NCBI GenBank assembly: GCA_977006965.1
Contig: OZ345353.1
Coordinates: 1 to 64,000, forward strand
DNA length: 64,000 bases
DNA from: Phymatolithon calcareum
Taxonomy: Eukaryota; Rhodophyta; Florideophyceae; Hapalidiales
Direction: 5' to 3'
Within the stretch, counting starts at the first letter, position 1, and every line of letters starts with the position of its first letter. A model generated the notes under the pieces. That model was not told the DNA's origin. It searched no databases and worked only from the letters and a program-made list of their open reading frames with translations. Shown one piece after another: positions 31,965-42,335 of this stretch. The translations under genes and the position numbers were made by a program.

Positions 31965-31992
31965 CCTGGGACACTAAATTCCAGTTTTGGTG
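31965..31992 (-). repeat. pogo right terminal inverted repeat
   Basis: 28 bp, inverted copy of the left end, followed by TA. Confidence 0.92.
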
Positions 31993-32358
31993 TACCGTAT
32001 TTGATCTGATGCCGTATCCTCGTAATAATAGATTGGAGTACATTCTGCTTGTCACAAATTGCAAATAAAACGTTCACTGTGGCCATAAACAGACGGTGGA
32101 CTCGAGTGAAGAAGAAATGTTTTGTCATAAACGAACAACTCCACCCAGTTTTAAAATTTCAATATCAGATCTGGGCAAGAAAAATTATTAGTATTTGAAA
32201 TTACATCATATATGGTAGTCAACAATATTGACTACTGTATTTGATCTAATTTCGTATGCTCATAATTAACAAGATGGAGTACATTTCAATTCCAATTTCA
32301 CTAATATAATATATTTGGAAAGACCAGGCATGTTTTTCGTCACTATAGGATTCTATTA
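31993..32358. repeat. Repeat unit (empty site) between pogo and Helitron
   Basis: 31993-32050 is the right part of the unit split by pogo; 32130-32300 is a second, uninterrupted unit in tandem. Each contains a short hairpin GTAGTCAA/TTGACTAC. They lie just beyond the Helitron stop codon and may be part of its 3' non-coding region, but no CTRR end with a subterminal hairpin could be fixed. Confidence 0.6.
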
Positions 32359-35300
32359 CTATGTAGATGATAAGTTAGAAGAAGTCGGTGGTATCATGGC
32401 TTGAAAATGATTTCCTGCTCGAAACAATATGGGAATGCTAAAGTTAACAACAGGTTCTTCAATTGAAACATTTGGATAAGGACTATAAATTGGTCCGGCA
32501 CACAATCCTCCAATATTCGACATCAGACATACTCTTGACTGACTTTCTTGCGAATCGGCTTCATAATATGTTACAATATTCTGATTTAGAATAACAGAAA
32601 GAAGGCTTAGCTCTTCTCCAGTATCCCCAGCCCATAAGCATGAACTAGGAGTACCAATTCTTAGCAGTGCAGCCATCATTTGAAGAGAGTTTCTGTATCC
32701 TGCACACATTGAAACTTGTTGAAGTGCTCTTCCTTGATGAGATGCACATAGGTTCATATGCCGGAGGAAATGAGTCCTTGTTTGTTCATCAAGTTGAGAG
32801 ACATTTAGAAGAAGTGATGATATCCTGTTCCTACAATTTTGAGGTTCTATACTCAAGCTTGTACCTTGAGATAGTGTACCGTAGAATATGGATAACACAG
32901 TAGCATAAATCCAACAGTTTCCGTCTCCTGGGACATCCAATACGGTCCATAATTCTGAATGGAATGCTACGTTGTGGCTTACAATCGCACTGAACGGTAA
33001 TGCATATAAAGCATTTCCCATGTTTCGCATTGAAATCTCATGACACGCTTGCATTCTACGTACAGTGTTTGGATTGAAATAAGAATGTAAGGAAGCAAAT
33101 GGAGAGACCTCTGATATAGGTTTTTGCAAGTAATTATCTCTATTTTCTGTTTCAGAACAGGAAAGAGCTGAAGGCCTCGACTTCTTAAGTAGGCAGAGAT
33201 CAATCTCAACTTCCTCAAGGAACATATTTTTGTCCCTCTTCTCAAGCTCTAAAGATTTGTTCACTTCGTCTGGATTCAGAGCACCATTGACGTAATTTGA
33301 TAGCGTTCTATTGCATAGCGTCTCAAGTCTTTCTTCTTCTTCCAAAATTTCTTTTGATGGCTTGAAATATTTGAAATCTTCAGATGTCAGTTTTTGGCAC
33401 AAGAAGAGACCGTTAAGACTTGTGACCCGTGATGCGAGTACATAAAGAGATGTAGGCTGCTTTCCTGCTTCATCAAACACATAGGACAATATAGCTTTAC
33501 AAGTTGTACCTTGCATTTTGTGGGTTGTTGCCGCGAACGATGGAGATATCGGTATTTGCGTCATTCTGATGCTAAAGTTTCTGTTCACCATGCAACTAAC
33601 TCTTACTGTTAGTGTATAAGGAAGTATAGGAATTGTGTTCTTAGGGTACTTCTCCGGTACACCAGCGAAACGTTCTTTTAATTTTGCTTGGTCTACAGAA
33701 ACATATACAATTTCAGGCAAATTTGAAGGTAGTTGCATGGGAACGCTCTGTACCTCTGTAGAACTAAACATGGTATCCTCTGGAAACTGGCAGCCTAAAA
33801 TAGTTCCAGTTGATCCGTTCGCAAGTCCAATCTTCGGGTCAATGTTTTGTGTAACATACACTGGCATTCCAGGAAATATTGGGAGCAAAGGTGAAAGTCT
33901 TTGAAGTTTGTTGTCTCCAAGCTCTAGAAGCTGAATCATCTGGTCTAGTGTTGGTTTTGTACCTCTTTTGGTTGCGTTGAACTGGGCTGGACATATTATA
34001 GGAACTGCTTCAGATTCGAAACACTTGGAGATCTCAGCAACTCCTAACCAATTAATAGAATGTCTGCTGATATTTCCTTGCACGGCAATTGGAAACAAAA
34101 TGGTATCTGACAGTTGTAGTTGATGAAACTGTTCGTGGACTGGAGAGGTCGAAGTAGACGGATCCAGATATCTACTGTTAAGAATATTAAAATCATCTTC
34201 TGTATGGGTTCCTACTCTGAGTCTTCTCAGTAGTAATCCATATGACGGGTCAAGATGATGCCGCATGTTCTCCATCAGTTTGACAACAATTCTGAAAGAC
34301 TGCCATAGTTGATATCCGCTAACGTTTTGCGGTCTCAGATTTTCTGTTGTGGAGAATTTACCGACCACAACTTTGATTTCCCTCCGATCATTAGTATAAC
34401 ATTGCTCAAGGCGAGCAGGAGCTGAGAAAATGTACTTCTCGAAACATGGAGGGAGCTGAGCAAAGTCACCAGCTGTGAGAATGTGAACTCGAGGATCATT
34501 GCCCTCCGAAGTTCCTAGATACATCTTAATCTTTTTGAACGCCTTTGCGAACAGCGACTGTCCAGTCATACTTATCTCATCCCATATAATCATGTGCACC
34601 TTCGACCATTCTTCTATTTGCCTAAGCGTTGGTTTTCTATTCTGCACAAGTTGAAATTTCGAGTGTGCTGTCTCTCCGTTGATTAGAACAGCTGCGATAC
34701 CTGTAGGAGCGACAGTAACGATAGATTCTGGCTTCCCCCATGCTTTTGTTAAGAACCGAAGAGAGTCGATAACTCTGGACTTTCCTGTTCCGCCTTCACC
34801 AGAAATATGCATACGAAGGGGCTTCCCGGGAGGTTTTCGAAGAATAGACCGCTTGAAAGAGTCAAGCAGGAATCTACCAGCTATATAAAAGGCAATTTTC
34901 TGTCTTTCGTTGAGCGTGAACATTCTAGCAACTTGCTCTAGTGAAGGATTGACAAGAGAGCATTGATCATCGGAAGATACAATCCGTTTTCCTGCCTGCT
35001 CTGATTCAATAGATGATCTAATAGCATCTTCGAGTAGCCTCACAAGAGTTTGTCCCCTCTCTTGCATATCCGGAGAGTCTGTATGCAGTAAATCTGTTGA
35101 TATTTTTTCATCTACTTCTGCCAATTTTAATCTCTCAAAAGTACTTTTCACGTTCTTTTTTGACAAACGATCTTCCAATGGTAGACCCGAGAAATCTGAA
35201 CATGTGGACCAGCTCGCGGAGAAACAGGTGGGGCGGACCTTTGGAATCGTGTTTCTAACTTTTCGCTTCATTCCCTCGGAAGAGCAAACGTCTTTTGCGC

Positions 35301-35472
35301 TTGGAAGCTGAATAACTCCTTTACGTTTATCAATTTTTCTTACAATATTATTCAAAACATTCTGCACGCAAGAGGGTTCCAATTCTGCGCTAAATCGCTC
35401 AATATCCATTGGTAAGAATTCATTTCGTGTATCTGTACATTCTTCATCGCTAATGTTGAGGTTATCTTCTTG
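32359..35472 (-). CDS. Helitron polyprotein, helicase and OTU half
   Basis: Pif1/RecD-like SF1 helicase motifs in order: GEGGTGKS (Walker A), IIWDEISM (Walker B), ILTAGDFAQLPP (motif III), HKMQGTTCKAIL (motif V) and YVLASRVTSLNGL (motif VI). Near the C-terminus an OTU-like cysteine protease carries DVPGDGNCWIYATVLS (catalytic Asp and Cys) and GNHFQAMIPP (catalytic His). The helicase unwinds DNA during rolling-circle transposition; the role of OTU proteases in these elements is unknown. The first ATG after the TAG is at 35409, in frame with the Rep half. Ends TAG, immediately followed by TAA. Confidence 0.88.
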   Translation of the reverse strand, partial: QEDNLNISDEECTDTRNEFLPMDIERFSAELEPSCVQNVLNNIVRKIDKRKGVIQLPSAKDVCSSEGMKRKVRNTIPKVRPTCFSASWSTCSDFSGLPLEDRLSKKNVKSTFERLKLAEVDEKISTDLLHTDSPDMQERGQTLVRLLEDAIRSSIESEQAGKRIVSSDDQCSLVNPSLEQVARMFTLNERQKIAFYIAGRFLLDSFKRSILRKPPGKPLRMHISGEGGTGKSRVIDSLRFLTKAWGKPESIVTVAPTGIAAVLINGETAHSKFQLVQNRKPTLRQIEEWSKVHMIIWDEISMTGQSLFAKAFKKIKMYLGTSEGNDPRVHILTAGDFAQLPPCFEKYIFSAPARLEQCYTNDRREIKVVVGKFSTTENLRPQNVSGYQLWQSFRIVVKLMENMRHHLDPSYGLLLRRLRVGTHTEDDFNILNSRYLDPSTSTSPVHEQFHQLQLSDTILFPIAVQGNISRHSINWLGVAEISKCFESEAVPIICPAQFNATKRGTKPTLDQMIQLLELGDNKLQRLSPLLPIFPGMPVYVTQNIDPKIGLANGSTGTILGCQFPEDTMFSSTEVQSVPMQLPSNLPEIVYVSVDQAKLKERFAGVPEKYPKNTIPILPYTLTVRVSCMVNRNFSIRMTQIPISPSFAATTHKMQGTTCKAILSYVFDEAGKQPTSLYVLASRVTSLNGLFLCQKLTSEDFKYFKPSKEILEEEERLETLCNRTLSNYVNGALNPDEVNKSLELEKRDKNMFLEEVEIDLCLLKKSRPSALSCSETENRDNYLQKPISEVSPFASLHSYFNPNTVRRMQACHEISMRNMGNALYALPFSAIVSHNVAFHSELWTVLDVPGDGNCWIYATVLSIFYGTLSQGTSLSIEPQNCRNRISSLLLNVSQLDEQTRTHFLRHMNLCASHQGRALQQVSMCAGYRNSLQMMAALLRIGTPSSCLWAGDTGEELSLLSVILNQNIVTYYEADSQESQSRVCLMSNIGGLCAGPIYSPYPNVSIEEPVVNFSIPILFRAGNHFQAMIPPTSSNLSST

Positions 35473-38400
35473 CTATTCATTGCTATCTGAGTCCAAGGAT
35501 GCGTTGCCATCATCAGCTGAGTCTTGTAATTGTCCTTCTCTCATCTCTTGGGCTCTTCGCTTTCCAATGTAGTACTGCTGCATATTGGATAAAACACTTT
35601 TCGCTTGAGAGCGCTTAAATGCGAGTTCTCGCTTAAATTCTATGAAGGCTTCTGTGAAAGTAGTAACACCAGACAGAATGTCTTCCGTGCACCTATGAGG
35701 CTTGAAAAGAACAAGTGCAATTTGAGAATACTTTTCCATATCTTCTTGGCTTATATCGTATAGATCTGGAATGCGCGGTCCAACAATATCAGCGACGACT
35801 TTCACTTTTCGTCTCTTTACAACTTTCGTAGAATAGAAAGGGTGGTCAGGATGAAGTCTCATGCAGTCCGTATTCTCGTCTATATTTTTTGGAATATCTT
35901 TCGAAATATTGAATGACTCTGTGAAAGAATAGAGACACTCGCTTTCCAATTCCAGGGGCCGTAGCTTGTAGTGAGAAGTCACATTAAATGCAATATATGC
36001 ATTTCCATACGGAATAATACGAAGCGAATTTAAATCATTTAAGTGGCGTCCCAAGTGTAGAGTCTGAAAGTCATGAGAGCTTACAAAAGTGGTTCCGTGT
36101 AGCAAATAGTGAGTTGCTGTTACTGCTCCGACTTCAATAAGTTCAGAGCGCGCATAGGCCATTGAAGCAATGCGGCCGAGGACAGTTTGCGCAGATGATC
36201 GCTGCAAAGTGCTGTTCCTTTCTTTTTCTAACTTCTTTGTATATGATGACAGTGTTATTGCGGAAATATTATCAATTGAATTCTGGTCTTTCACAACATA
36301 TTTAATTGCATAATATATTTCGTAAGCACAACAAAGAAGAAGTCTTACATCATGGTTAGATCTAACTACTTGAAGAAGTATTTCATTATATGAGTTAATA
36401 TATTCACTGCCGACGGTTCGTTTCGATATTATTCTACCAGTATCCTCGGCTTCCGTACGAATATGAGTCATTCGAGGAAAGTCATACCTGCAGCGACCGT
36501 CTTTGCAGTTAGAGCTTTTCTTAAAACAACTTGTTGCATGCTTCCATCTGTGGTTTTGATTCAATAGCAAGAGCTCTAAGATGAAAATTCTGTACGCTAA
36601 CAGCTCCTCATCTGAAGCATTGACATGCGGTAGGGAAGGAATTGTAGGAACTGCTGCACTAAGCGCTACACAATTATCATTCTCACTATCTGATAGCATT
36701 ACTGTTGAATTGTTGTTCAAAAGGTGACCGCATTCTTTTTGTAACAGATTCATTTTCATATTCTTAACGCTTTCCCGTATAACTTCATCGCCTCCAAATG
36801 TTTTACTGCATAGTTCGCATTTCGATGTCGCAACTGGAGTATCGGACCTCATGTTGTTGCTATATGCGATCTCATTGTATCTGACAGACTTTATTGACCC
36901 CGTAGTACTGCAACTTGGACAATACAACTCAGATTCACATTGTAACCCAGTTGAGCAAATTACCGAATCATGGAAGGAAAACACACGACTTTGAAATAAC
37001 TCGTCATTAAGCACACGCTGCACCATCTCATCAGAATCTTTTGGAAATCCTGCCAAAAACACTATTAGTTGAACGTGAAGAGTTCCTTTGCCCTGACTTT
37101 CTATCCCTCCCATAAATGCGCGAGGAACTCCGAAAAGACCACCAATTTTCTTCGGCAGTTTAGACTTCTTATCAAACCCAATCATTTTATCAATTATTAT
37201 ATCAAGGGTATTTGTGAAAAATGTGTCGCAGGCCACAGGGTCTTTCCCAGCGATCTCTACTCGAGCTGCATTCCCTGGAATATCGTTCTCTTTAATGGTT
37301 GACAGATTCTCTTTGTTCACATCTCCTGAAAAGAACGCTACAGTAGCGTTACCGTTTTCATTTGGCGTAACTATAATAAACATCGCAGCACTGTGAAATT
37401 TTGCTGCCATATTCCACACTTTTCTTTGATATACTCGTCTGTCCTCGTTTGTGGCGAAATTTTTTCCCAGAACGGCTTGCACGCGACGAAGAAGAACTTT
37501 ACCTTTCCTACTTTTCTCAGTTTCTGTAAAAACGTGTCCGCTTCTTAGCGCTTCTCTCTTTCTTGAGTCTTGATCAAGTTGTTGGGCAAGCTCCTCCGCA
37601 CTAACTTCGTCAAGTTGTTCCATCTCTTTCGGGTTGAGCCTGCAAGAAAGTCCAATGTGTGAAATTGCTCGCTTTCGTGACACAATATCAAATGCAACAA
37701 GTGGAAAAGTTTCATCTTGTGCAAATGTCCTACTAGAAAGTTTCAAGTAATACTTTACGCATTCTTGCAAACTAAAATTCACTTTTCGTTTGTAGTCCGG
37801 ATGCCCATGTCCAAATGGAAACAAATGTGGATAAAGGAGCCCGAAAAAGTTCGGATTGCTGGCCGGTAGTAGTTTTCCTGCCTGTTGTACATCAATAACC
37901 TGTGCTGTTGCCATTTTTAACGTGGTTACTTCCTCAGCTGCCTCCTGGGCTGCAAATAGGGAGGCATCTTGATGAATCAATGTCTCTTCCGCCACAACTT
38001 GCGCTTTATCAAATACAGCTGGTCTTCGAACATTGCTCTGATCTCCAGTGATGCCTTCGGACTCAGCTGTGTTCTCAACATTGTATACGACATTTACATT
38101 TTCAAAATCGACATCTGATTTATATGGAATATTCTTAAAACGTGTCATTTCTGGTCCTGTATTGCTTAAATTCTTGTAAAGCACATTCTTTTCCAAGTAA
38201 AATGCAAGCAGCTCTTCTACTTTTCCTCTTCGTGCTTCATATCTTTTCATCGTCACTCTTCTCTGAGCGTCAGTCATCGGGTTTGCAAATATCAGCAGAA
38301 GTTTGTTTTCGTTTTCGAGCAAGTCGTCTAGGCCTTCTTTAATAGCATCTGGCTGAGAAGAGAACACTAAAATATGGTTTTTGATGGACTTGTGCTTTCC

Positions 38401-39378
38401 GCCTCGAGCAACAATTGTATGTCCCTTGAGAGATGTGAGGGATGTCAGACGCCGCTCAGTCAAAGTCACATCTTGCAACGCGATTGGAAGCCGTCCTATT
38501 GAAAACCCGTTTGCGATCGAAAACTTTGGTGGGTTAGAAGCATCAAATCTTGCTCCCCTACTTAGAGAACTATAACAGGAATTGCAGATACGAACACGAA
38601 ATTGATTTTTGTCTTCTTGAAGAGTTTCGATGCCTTTTACTGATAGAAGAGTATTTTTCAGAGCGGGAATGTATGTTGACACGTCATAAAATTGCCTTAA
38701 ATCCTCGATAAGGTCTGAACAAGGTGCTAATCGAATTTTGCATCGAGTGTAGAGGTCTTCAGATTCTTCTCGAACCGGACATAATTGTTCTCGGGTCCAA
38801 GTGTCACAAACCGCGCAGACTTTTTGGATCATGAAAGGACCAATCAGCATATCTTGACACTCTGCATGTATGCGTCGCTTTGTTTCTTCAGAAACGTTAA
38901 AAAATGTACCGCTCTCTTCTAGTTCTTCAAGCTCCGCAGGAGACATGGTGTCACTTAGAATAGATTTATGCTCGGCAGAGGGCAGACTGCGGTCTTTCTG
39001 TGAGACCTGCTGTCTCTTTGCCGACATTGTGTGTCTTAGAATAGAATTCTGCTCGGCAGAGGGCAGACTGCGGTCTTTCTGTGAGGCTTGCTGTCTCTTT
39101 GCTCCAAACTTTTGAAATAAGTCCGTTTGTTTATGAAGATCCTTTTTAATGAGAGATGAAACTGAACTGTTTTCCGGGTGGGGAAGAATAATTCTAGCCT
39201 TTGCTCTAACTGGCCCTCTGCCTTCGTTCTGCGGGCGTGGAATAAGAAACAGTGACCTTTCAGGCTCTCTATATGTTTCGGCGCTACTTCCCCGGGGATA
39301 TTTTCTACGACATTTATCTTTCCCTTCAGTATCAGTCTTCTTGGATCGTTGCCTTTTAGATGCTTTATTTCTCGGCAT
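35473..39378 (-). CDS. Helitron polyprotein, Rep half
   Basis: 1,301 codons from ATG 39376. A basic N-terminus carries a near-duplicated motif (AKRQQ...SQKDRSLPSAE, twice), CxxC pairs (CAVCDTW, CNSCYSSL) and a DUF6570-like stretch (KFSIANGFSIGRLPIALQ). Then comes the Helitron-like N region (LLYPHLFPFGHGHPDY). The Rep nuclease motif reads GKGTLHVQLIVFL, that is H-V-Q (codons 37075 and 37069) rather than the usual H-U-H. The two-tyrosine motif is present in IYYAIKYVVK. It would nick and join DNA in rolling-circle transposition. It ends at TAG 35473-35475, after which the frame stays open into the helicase half. Confidence 0.87.
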   Translation of the reverse strand: MPRNKASKRQRSKKTDTEGKDKCRRKYPRGSSAETYREPERSLFLIPRPQNEGRGPVRAKARIILPHPENSSVSSLIKKDLHKQTDLFQKFGAKRQQASQKDRSLPSAEQNSILRHTMSAKRQQVSQKDRSLPSAEHKSILSDTMSPAELEELEESGTFFNVSEETKRRIHAECQDMLIGPFMIQKVCAVCDTWTREQLCPVREESEDLYTRCKIRLAPCSDLIEDLRQFYDVSTYIPALKNTLLSVKGIETLQEDKNQFRVRICNSCYSSLSRGARFDASNPPKFSIANGFSIGRLPIALQDVTLTERRLTSLTSLKGHTIVARGGKHKSIKNHILVFSSQPDAIKEGLDDLLENENKLLLIFANPMTDAQRRVTMKRYEARRGKVEELLAFYLEKNVLYKNLSNTGPEMTRFKNIPYKSDVDFENVNVVYNVENTAESEGITGDQSNVRRPAVFDKAQVVAEETLIHQDASLFAAQEAAEEVTTLKMATAQVIDVQQAGKLLPASNPNFFGLLYPHLFPFGHGHPDYKRKVNFSLQECVKYYLKLSSRTFAQDETFPLVAFDIVSRKRAISHIGLSCRLNPKEMEQLDEVSAEELAQQLDQDSRKREALRSGHVFTETEKSRKGKVLLRRVQAVLGKNFATNEDRRVYQRKVWNMAAKFHSAAMFIIVTPNENGNATVAFFSGDVNKENLSTIKENDIPGNAARVEIAGKDPVACDTFFTNTLDIIIDKMIGFDKKSKLPKKIGGLFGVPRAFMGGIESQGKGTLHVQLIVFLAGFPKDSDEMVQRVLNDELFQSRVFSFHDSVICSTGLQCESELYCPSCSTTGSIKSVRYNEIAYSNNMRSDTPVATSKCELCSKTFGGDEVIRESVKNMKMNLLQKECGHLLNNNSTVMLSDSENDNCVALSAAVPTIPSLPHVNASDEELLAYRIFILELLLLNQNHRWKHATSCFKKSSNCKDGRCRYDFPRMTHIRTEAEDTGRIISKRTVGSEYINSYNEILLQVVRSNHDVRLLLCCAYEIYYAIKYVVKDQNSIDNISAITLSSYTKKLEKERNSTLQRSSAQTVLGRIASMAYARSELIEVGAVTATHYLLHGTTFVSSHDFQTLHLGRHLNDLNSLRIIPYGNAYIAFNVTSHYKLRPLELESECLYSFTESFNISKDIPKNIDENTDCMRLHPDHPFYSTKVVKRRKVKVVADIVGPRIPDLYDISQEDMEKYSQIALVLFKPHRCTEDILSGVTTFTEAFIEFKRELAFKRSQAKSVLSNMQQYYIGKRRAQEMREGQLQDSADDGNASLDSDSNE

Positions 39379-40890
39379 AGCTTATTACGATGTTCCAGTT
39401 GAAAGAAAAGCCTGTATTCTTCGAAATTCGGTTTTATTCTCTGTTTTGAAGAGAAAATTTATAGATTTGAGCTTTGTCGGATGATTTTTTAGTTTTTGTT
39501 GAATTTTAAAATGAGTTTGAATTTTTGTTGATGAATTCGGAAATAATTTGCAACTTTTTCTCGAGCTCTGAAACTAATATGATATTTTTGGTTTGATTTT
39601 CAGGCTCGAAATCGCACTTCATGCGTTGGAATATATTGATAACGGCCGCAGCACACTAAACTGTGCACGTTGGTACCGTGGAGGCTCTCTGATAGCGGCA
39701 GAAGCAGTGTAAGTTCTTCGTGCTGCCTATTCCTTGTCTCAGCTTGCGCTTAGAGGAATAGTTTCTCGGCAGATGATATGGCCAGGACAGAAGAAATTCT
39801 TGCAAACAGGATGTTTAGGGCTGGAGTAGATGTCTCACAGGATGTCCTGTGGAATTGGAGGAGAGCCAGTTGTAGTCCTGTATTCTTTTTGTACACGTAG
39901 AAAAATTTCCACAAGTGCTCGTCTGTTTACAGTCCCTGAAACCGGATTACGGACACTTCGAAGACATAAAAATTGGCACGCCCGGGGCCTGATTTGAAAA
40001 TTTAATTTTGTGATACAGTAGAACCTCTAAAGTTGACCCTCTTTGCTTGCAAAACCTTCAGTAATGCACTCGGTGCTTGTCCATGAAATTGGTACCCATC
40101 TAAATTTAATGCACCGCCTGGCTACTGCGCCGTGCCGCCTCCCCTGGAAATATATGCCTTATCAACGCTTCTGCCAAATAAAATGTCCGACCCCGATGGT
40201 GGCTGTGCTCTCCAACGTATCTCAATGGACCCCGCGTGATTGGCGCCGTCCTCTCCCCCGTTGCAGTATTCTTTTGGTTTCCAGAGTCACGAGGACGGAC
40301 GGCAGCGTTTGTGGATAGTGGATACAAAAATTTTGAGCAAACTTTCCGCCGCTTACCGTGTTTTGATGTGCTATGCAAACTGTTCTCATTCTGCGTTCTT
40401 GAAATGTTATTCAATGTAAACTGTAATTTCTACAACATCCCCTTCGCGTCTGCACTACATTCTATAACATTGAAGAAGTATTGAAAAGGGATACAGTTCA
40501 AACAGGCATTTATTATTTTGGAAGGAGCTCGCAGACGCGGGGTTGAGACACGGAGAGCACATAAGCATTGCATTTCATATCGTCGAGGATGTACAGGACA
40601 TGATGGCGAGCGAACCGGCACTGGGCATAACGGTCTGACAGGGTCATGCTACGGCCTGATCGTAGTGACTGTGCACAGTTGCAAGCGTCCTCGCTGGAGC
40701 GTTCTGTTGTCAGATACAAACAAGCAACGGAGAGCACGGGATGTCCACTAGATATTGGAATAGGGTGATTGGTGAGTAAAAAAGTGAACCTTAATGTCCA
40801 CCGACTGGCAGCACGGTGCAGACTTCCAGGGTCTCTCCGGTCTCAGACAGGGCTCCTTTGAACGTATGAAAAGTGAAATAAAAGAATACT
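39379..40890. other. Helitron 5' side and spacer, no gene seen
   Basis: The first 250 bp are AT-rich and probably the Helitron leader; its TC end was not identified. The rest has only short frames on both strands without domains. Confidence 0.4.
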
Positions 40891-40894
40891 ACAA

Positions 40895-41370
40895 CTCTGT
40901 ATTGCGAGCATGCTTCAGCAACATCGTCGCCAACTCCGCCTACTGCCGTATATGCTCACCGCTGCGCCGAGAGTGATTTGCACGGCTCCGTAGCTGTATT
41001 TTGCCGCAGTTGGCTTTTTCCGTCCCTCACTTCGTTGTGGAGTCATCTTTTGCACCTGGGCCCGCATCGTTGGGCCATAACCGCACTTTCTATACTGGTC
41101 TGCGAAGCGCTGTTAACGCTGGCTTCAGGATCGTGCTTCTAGAATCGGCATGGCTTTTATATTTTCAAACTTCCTTTCTCATTTCCTGATTTGTTCGACG
41201 TAGCATGCCTCCTTCAAGTTTCGCAAAAAAAATGTTGGCTTTAACGTTTTCCCTTCTCTCCACCTCAACGTTACGCAAGGTATATCTGGGGTACAGAGGA
41301 AGTCGAAAAAATCGTAGTTTACTTTGATTAACAGATAGAGAATTCCACGTTCAGCACCATAAAGCCCGGT
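40895..41370. repeat. Duplicated segment F, copy 1
   Basis: Matches 50925-51410 at roughly 85% or better over more than 450 bp (landmarks CGCTGCGCCGAGAGTGATTT, CATCGTTGGGCCATAA, AGGATCGTGCTTCTAGAATC). Frames are not conserved, so it looks non-coding or dead. Confidence 0.75.
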
Positions 41371-41830
41371 AAGCGGCAGACGGTTTGCATCCACTTTTTA
41401 TATTCACCAACAACCAACACCGCGGTCCATCCCTGCAACTCCGGACACGAATGGTGTTCCACGTAGTGCGATGGCACCGGTACCGAGTAACTCGGTGAAA
41501 GGGAGTTGTGTGAGAATGATGACGAGAAATACGGTTGCACCCACGTGTAAAGGTGACACTTGAGAGGAAGAATTGCATTCGCAATAAGAAAACCCCACCT
41601 AAACCCTGCTCCAACTTCGCCGTCCCGCCCCGACTGGTATATGCGAAAGCATCGCTGCTAGTGTTATGCTCAAATTGAATGGTGGAACCAGTCCCTGTCC
41701 TACTTGCGCGAAGCACACACTGGTCAATAAGGTTGTGGCCACTACTGTGGGGAGTGTGGGAGAAAGACTGCAGGTAGGGAAAAGGGCTAGGAAAAACGAT
41801 ATATGCCAATCTCTGCTCCGCAGCTGATAC
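41371..41830 (-). pseudogene. Conserved hydrophobic frame, copy 3
   Basis: Minus strand. Contains HVGATVFLVIILTQLPFTEL and GTGAIALRGTPF, matching the frames at 27540-27620 and 44600-44720. A second frame over the same DNA (41351-41809) is open for 152 codons but is not the conserved one. A short piece of the same end recurs at 51431-51485. Confidence 0.4.
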
Positions 41831-42127
41831 CGCCTCTAAGAGCCGAGCTATGAAGCTTGCGGGTGTGACTTCGTTTCTTCCGCCAACGATATTTCCACCG
41901 CAATTGATGTCGGACTTGCTTTTCAGCCAAATAGTGCACTAATGAGGATCTTCTGGGGCACTGGAGACACTTGATCCCAAAATTACCCGCACATGCTGCA
42001 CGGTATGTTCTGCAAAAAGGTCTGTGAAGGGGAATATTAAGGGAATTCCCCTGTTAAATCCGCCAGTTCTGTAGTATCGCCAACCTCCCGTTGCGCGCTT
42101 CTACATTTTCTGTGTTGTTGGAGTAGT
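41831..42127. other. Spacer between duplicated segments
   Basis: Partly matches the sequence around 27070-27230 and 45010-45150. No open gene is seen. Confidence 0.4.
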
Positions 42128-42335
42128 AGGAGAGTGCACCATGCGGAAAGGTTCGCCTTAACCCTGGTAACGCGGAAGAAGTACCTTGAGCTCGCAGAAG
42201 AATACCAAGGAAGAGAAGAAGATCTGGAGAATGTATCGAAGGATATCGGACATCTCAGAGACGAAGAGTGCCTTAACGAAGCTTTGCAACAAGTGGAGGA
42301 AGGAATGGTATCCAAAAAGCAACGCATAAGCTGAT
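42128..42335 (+). CDS. Family D, copy 2 (first segment, open)
   Basis: ATG 42134 to TGA 42332-42334, 66 codons: LAEEYQGREEDLENVSKDI and ALQQVEEGMVSKKQRIS. Unlike copies 1 and 3 it has no internal stop, but it is cut off at the breakpoint with family E sequence. A charged helical protein fragment of unknown function. Confidence 0.35.

Larger units (their letters stand above)
29381..31992 (+). mobile_element. pogo-type DNA transposon, 2.6 kb
   Basis: Inverted ends at 29381-29408 and 31965-31992 (starting CACCAAAA, ending GTGTCCCAGG) match at 27 of 28 positions. The element is flanked by TA on both sides (29379-29380, 31993-31994), the target duplication of the Tc1/mariner-pogo superfamily. An uninterrupted copy of the target lies 250 bp downstream with a single TA. 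It encodes one transposase with a DDD core. Near-identical ends suggest recent activity. Confidence 0.92.
32359..39378 (-). mobile_element. Helitron with Rep, helicase and OTU domains
   Basis: One minus-strand frame of 2,340 codons from ATG 39376-39378 to TAG 32359-32361 (then TAA, TAG), broken once by TAG at 35473-35475. Domain order is zinc-finger N-terminus, DUF6570-like region, Helitron N-like/Rep, helicase, OTU protease. A C-terminal OTU domain is typical of the Helentron (Helitron2) branch. Terminal sequences could not be identified, so the element extends an unknown distance on both sides. Confidence 0.88.

Noticed and set aside
32190-32240. GTAGTCAA/TTGACTAC hairpin as the Helitron 3' terminal hairpin
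   Set aside because: No CTRR end follows at the expected distance and the repeat occurs in tandem, so the end cannot be placed there.
41351-41809. 152-codon minus-strand frame as the gene product
   Set aside because: The frame conserved among the three copies is a different one; this one is His/Arg/Ser-rich and not kept in the others.
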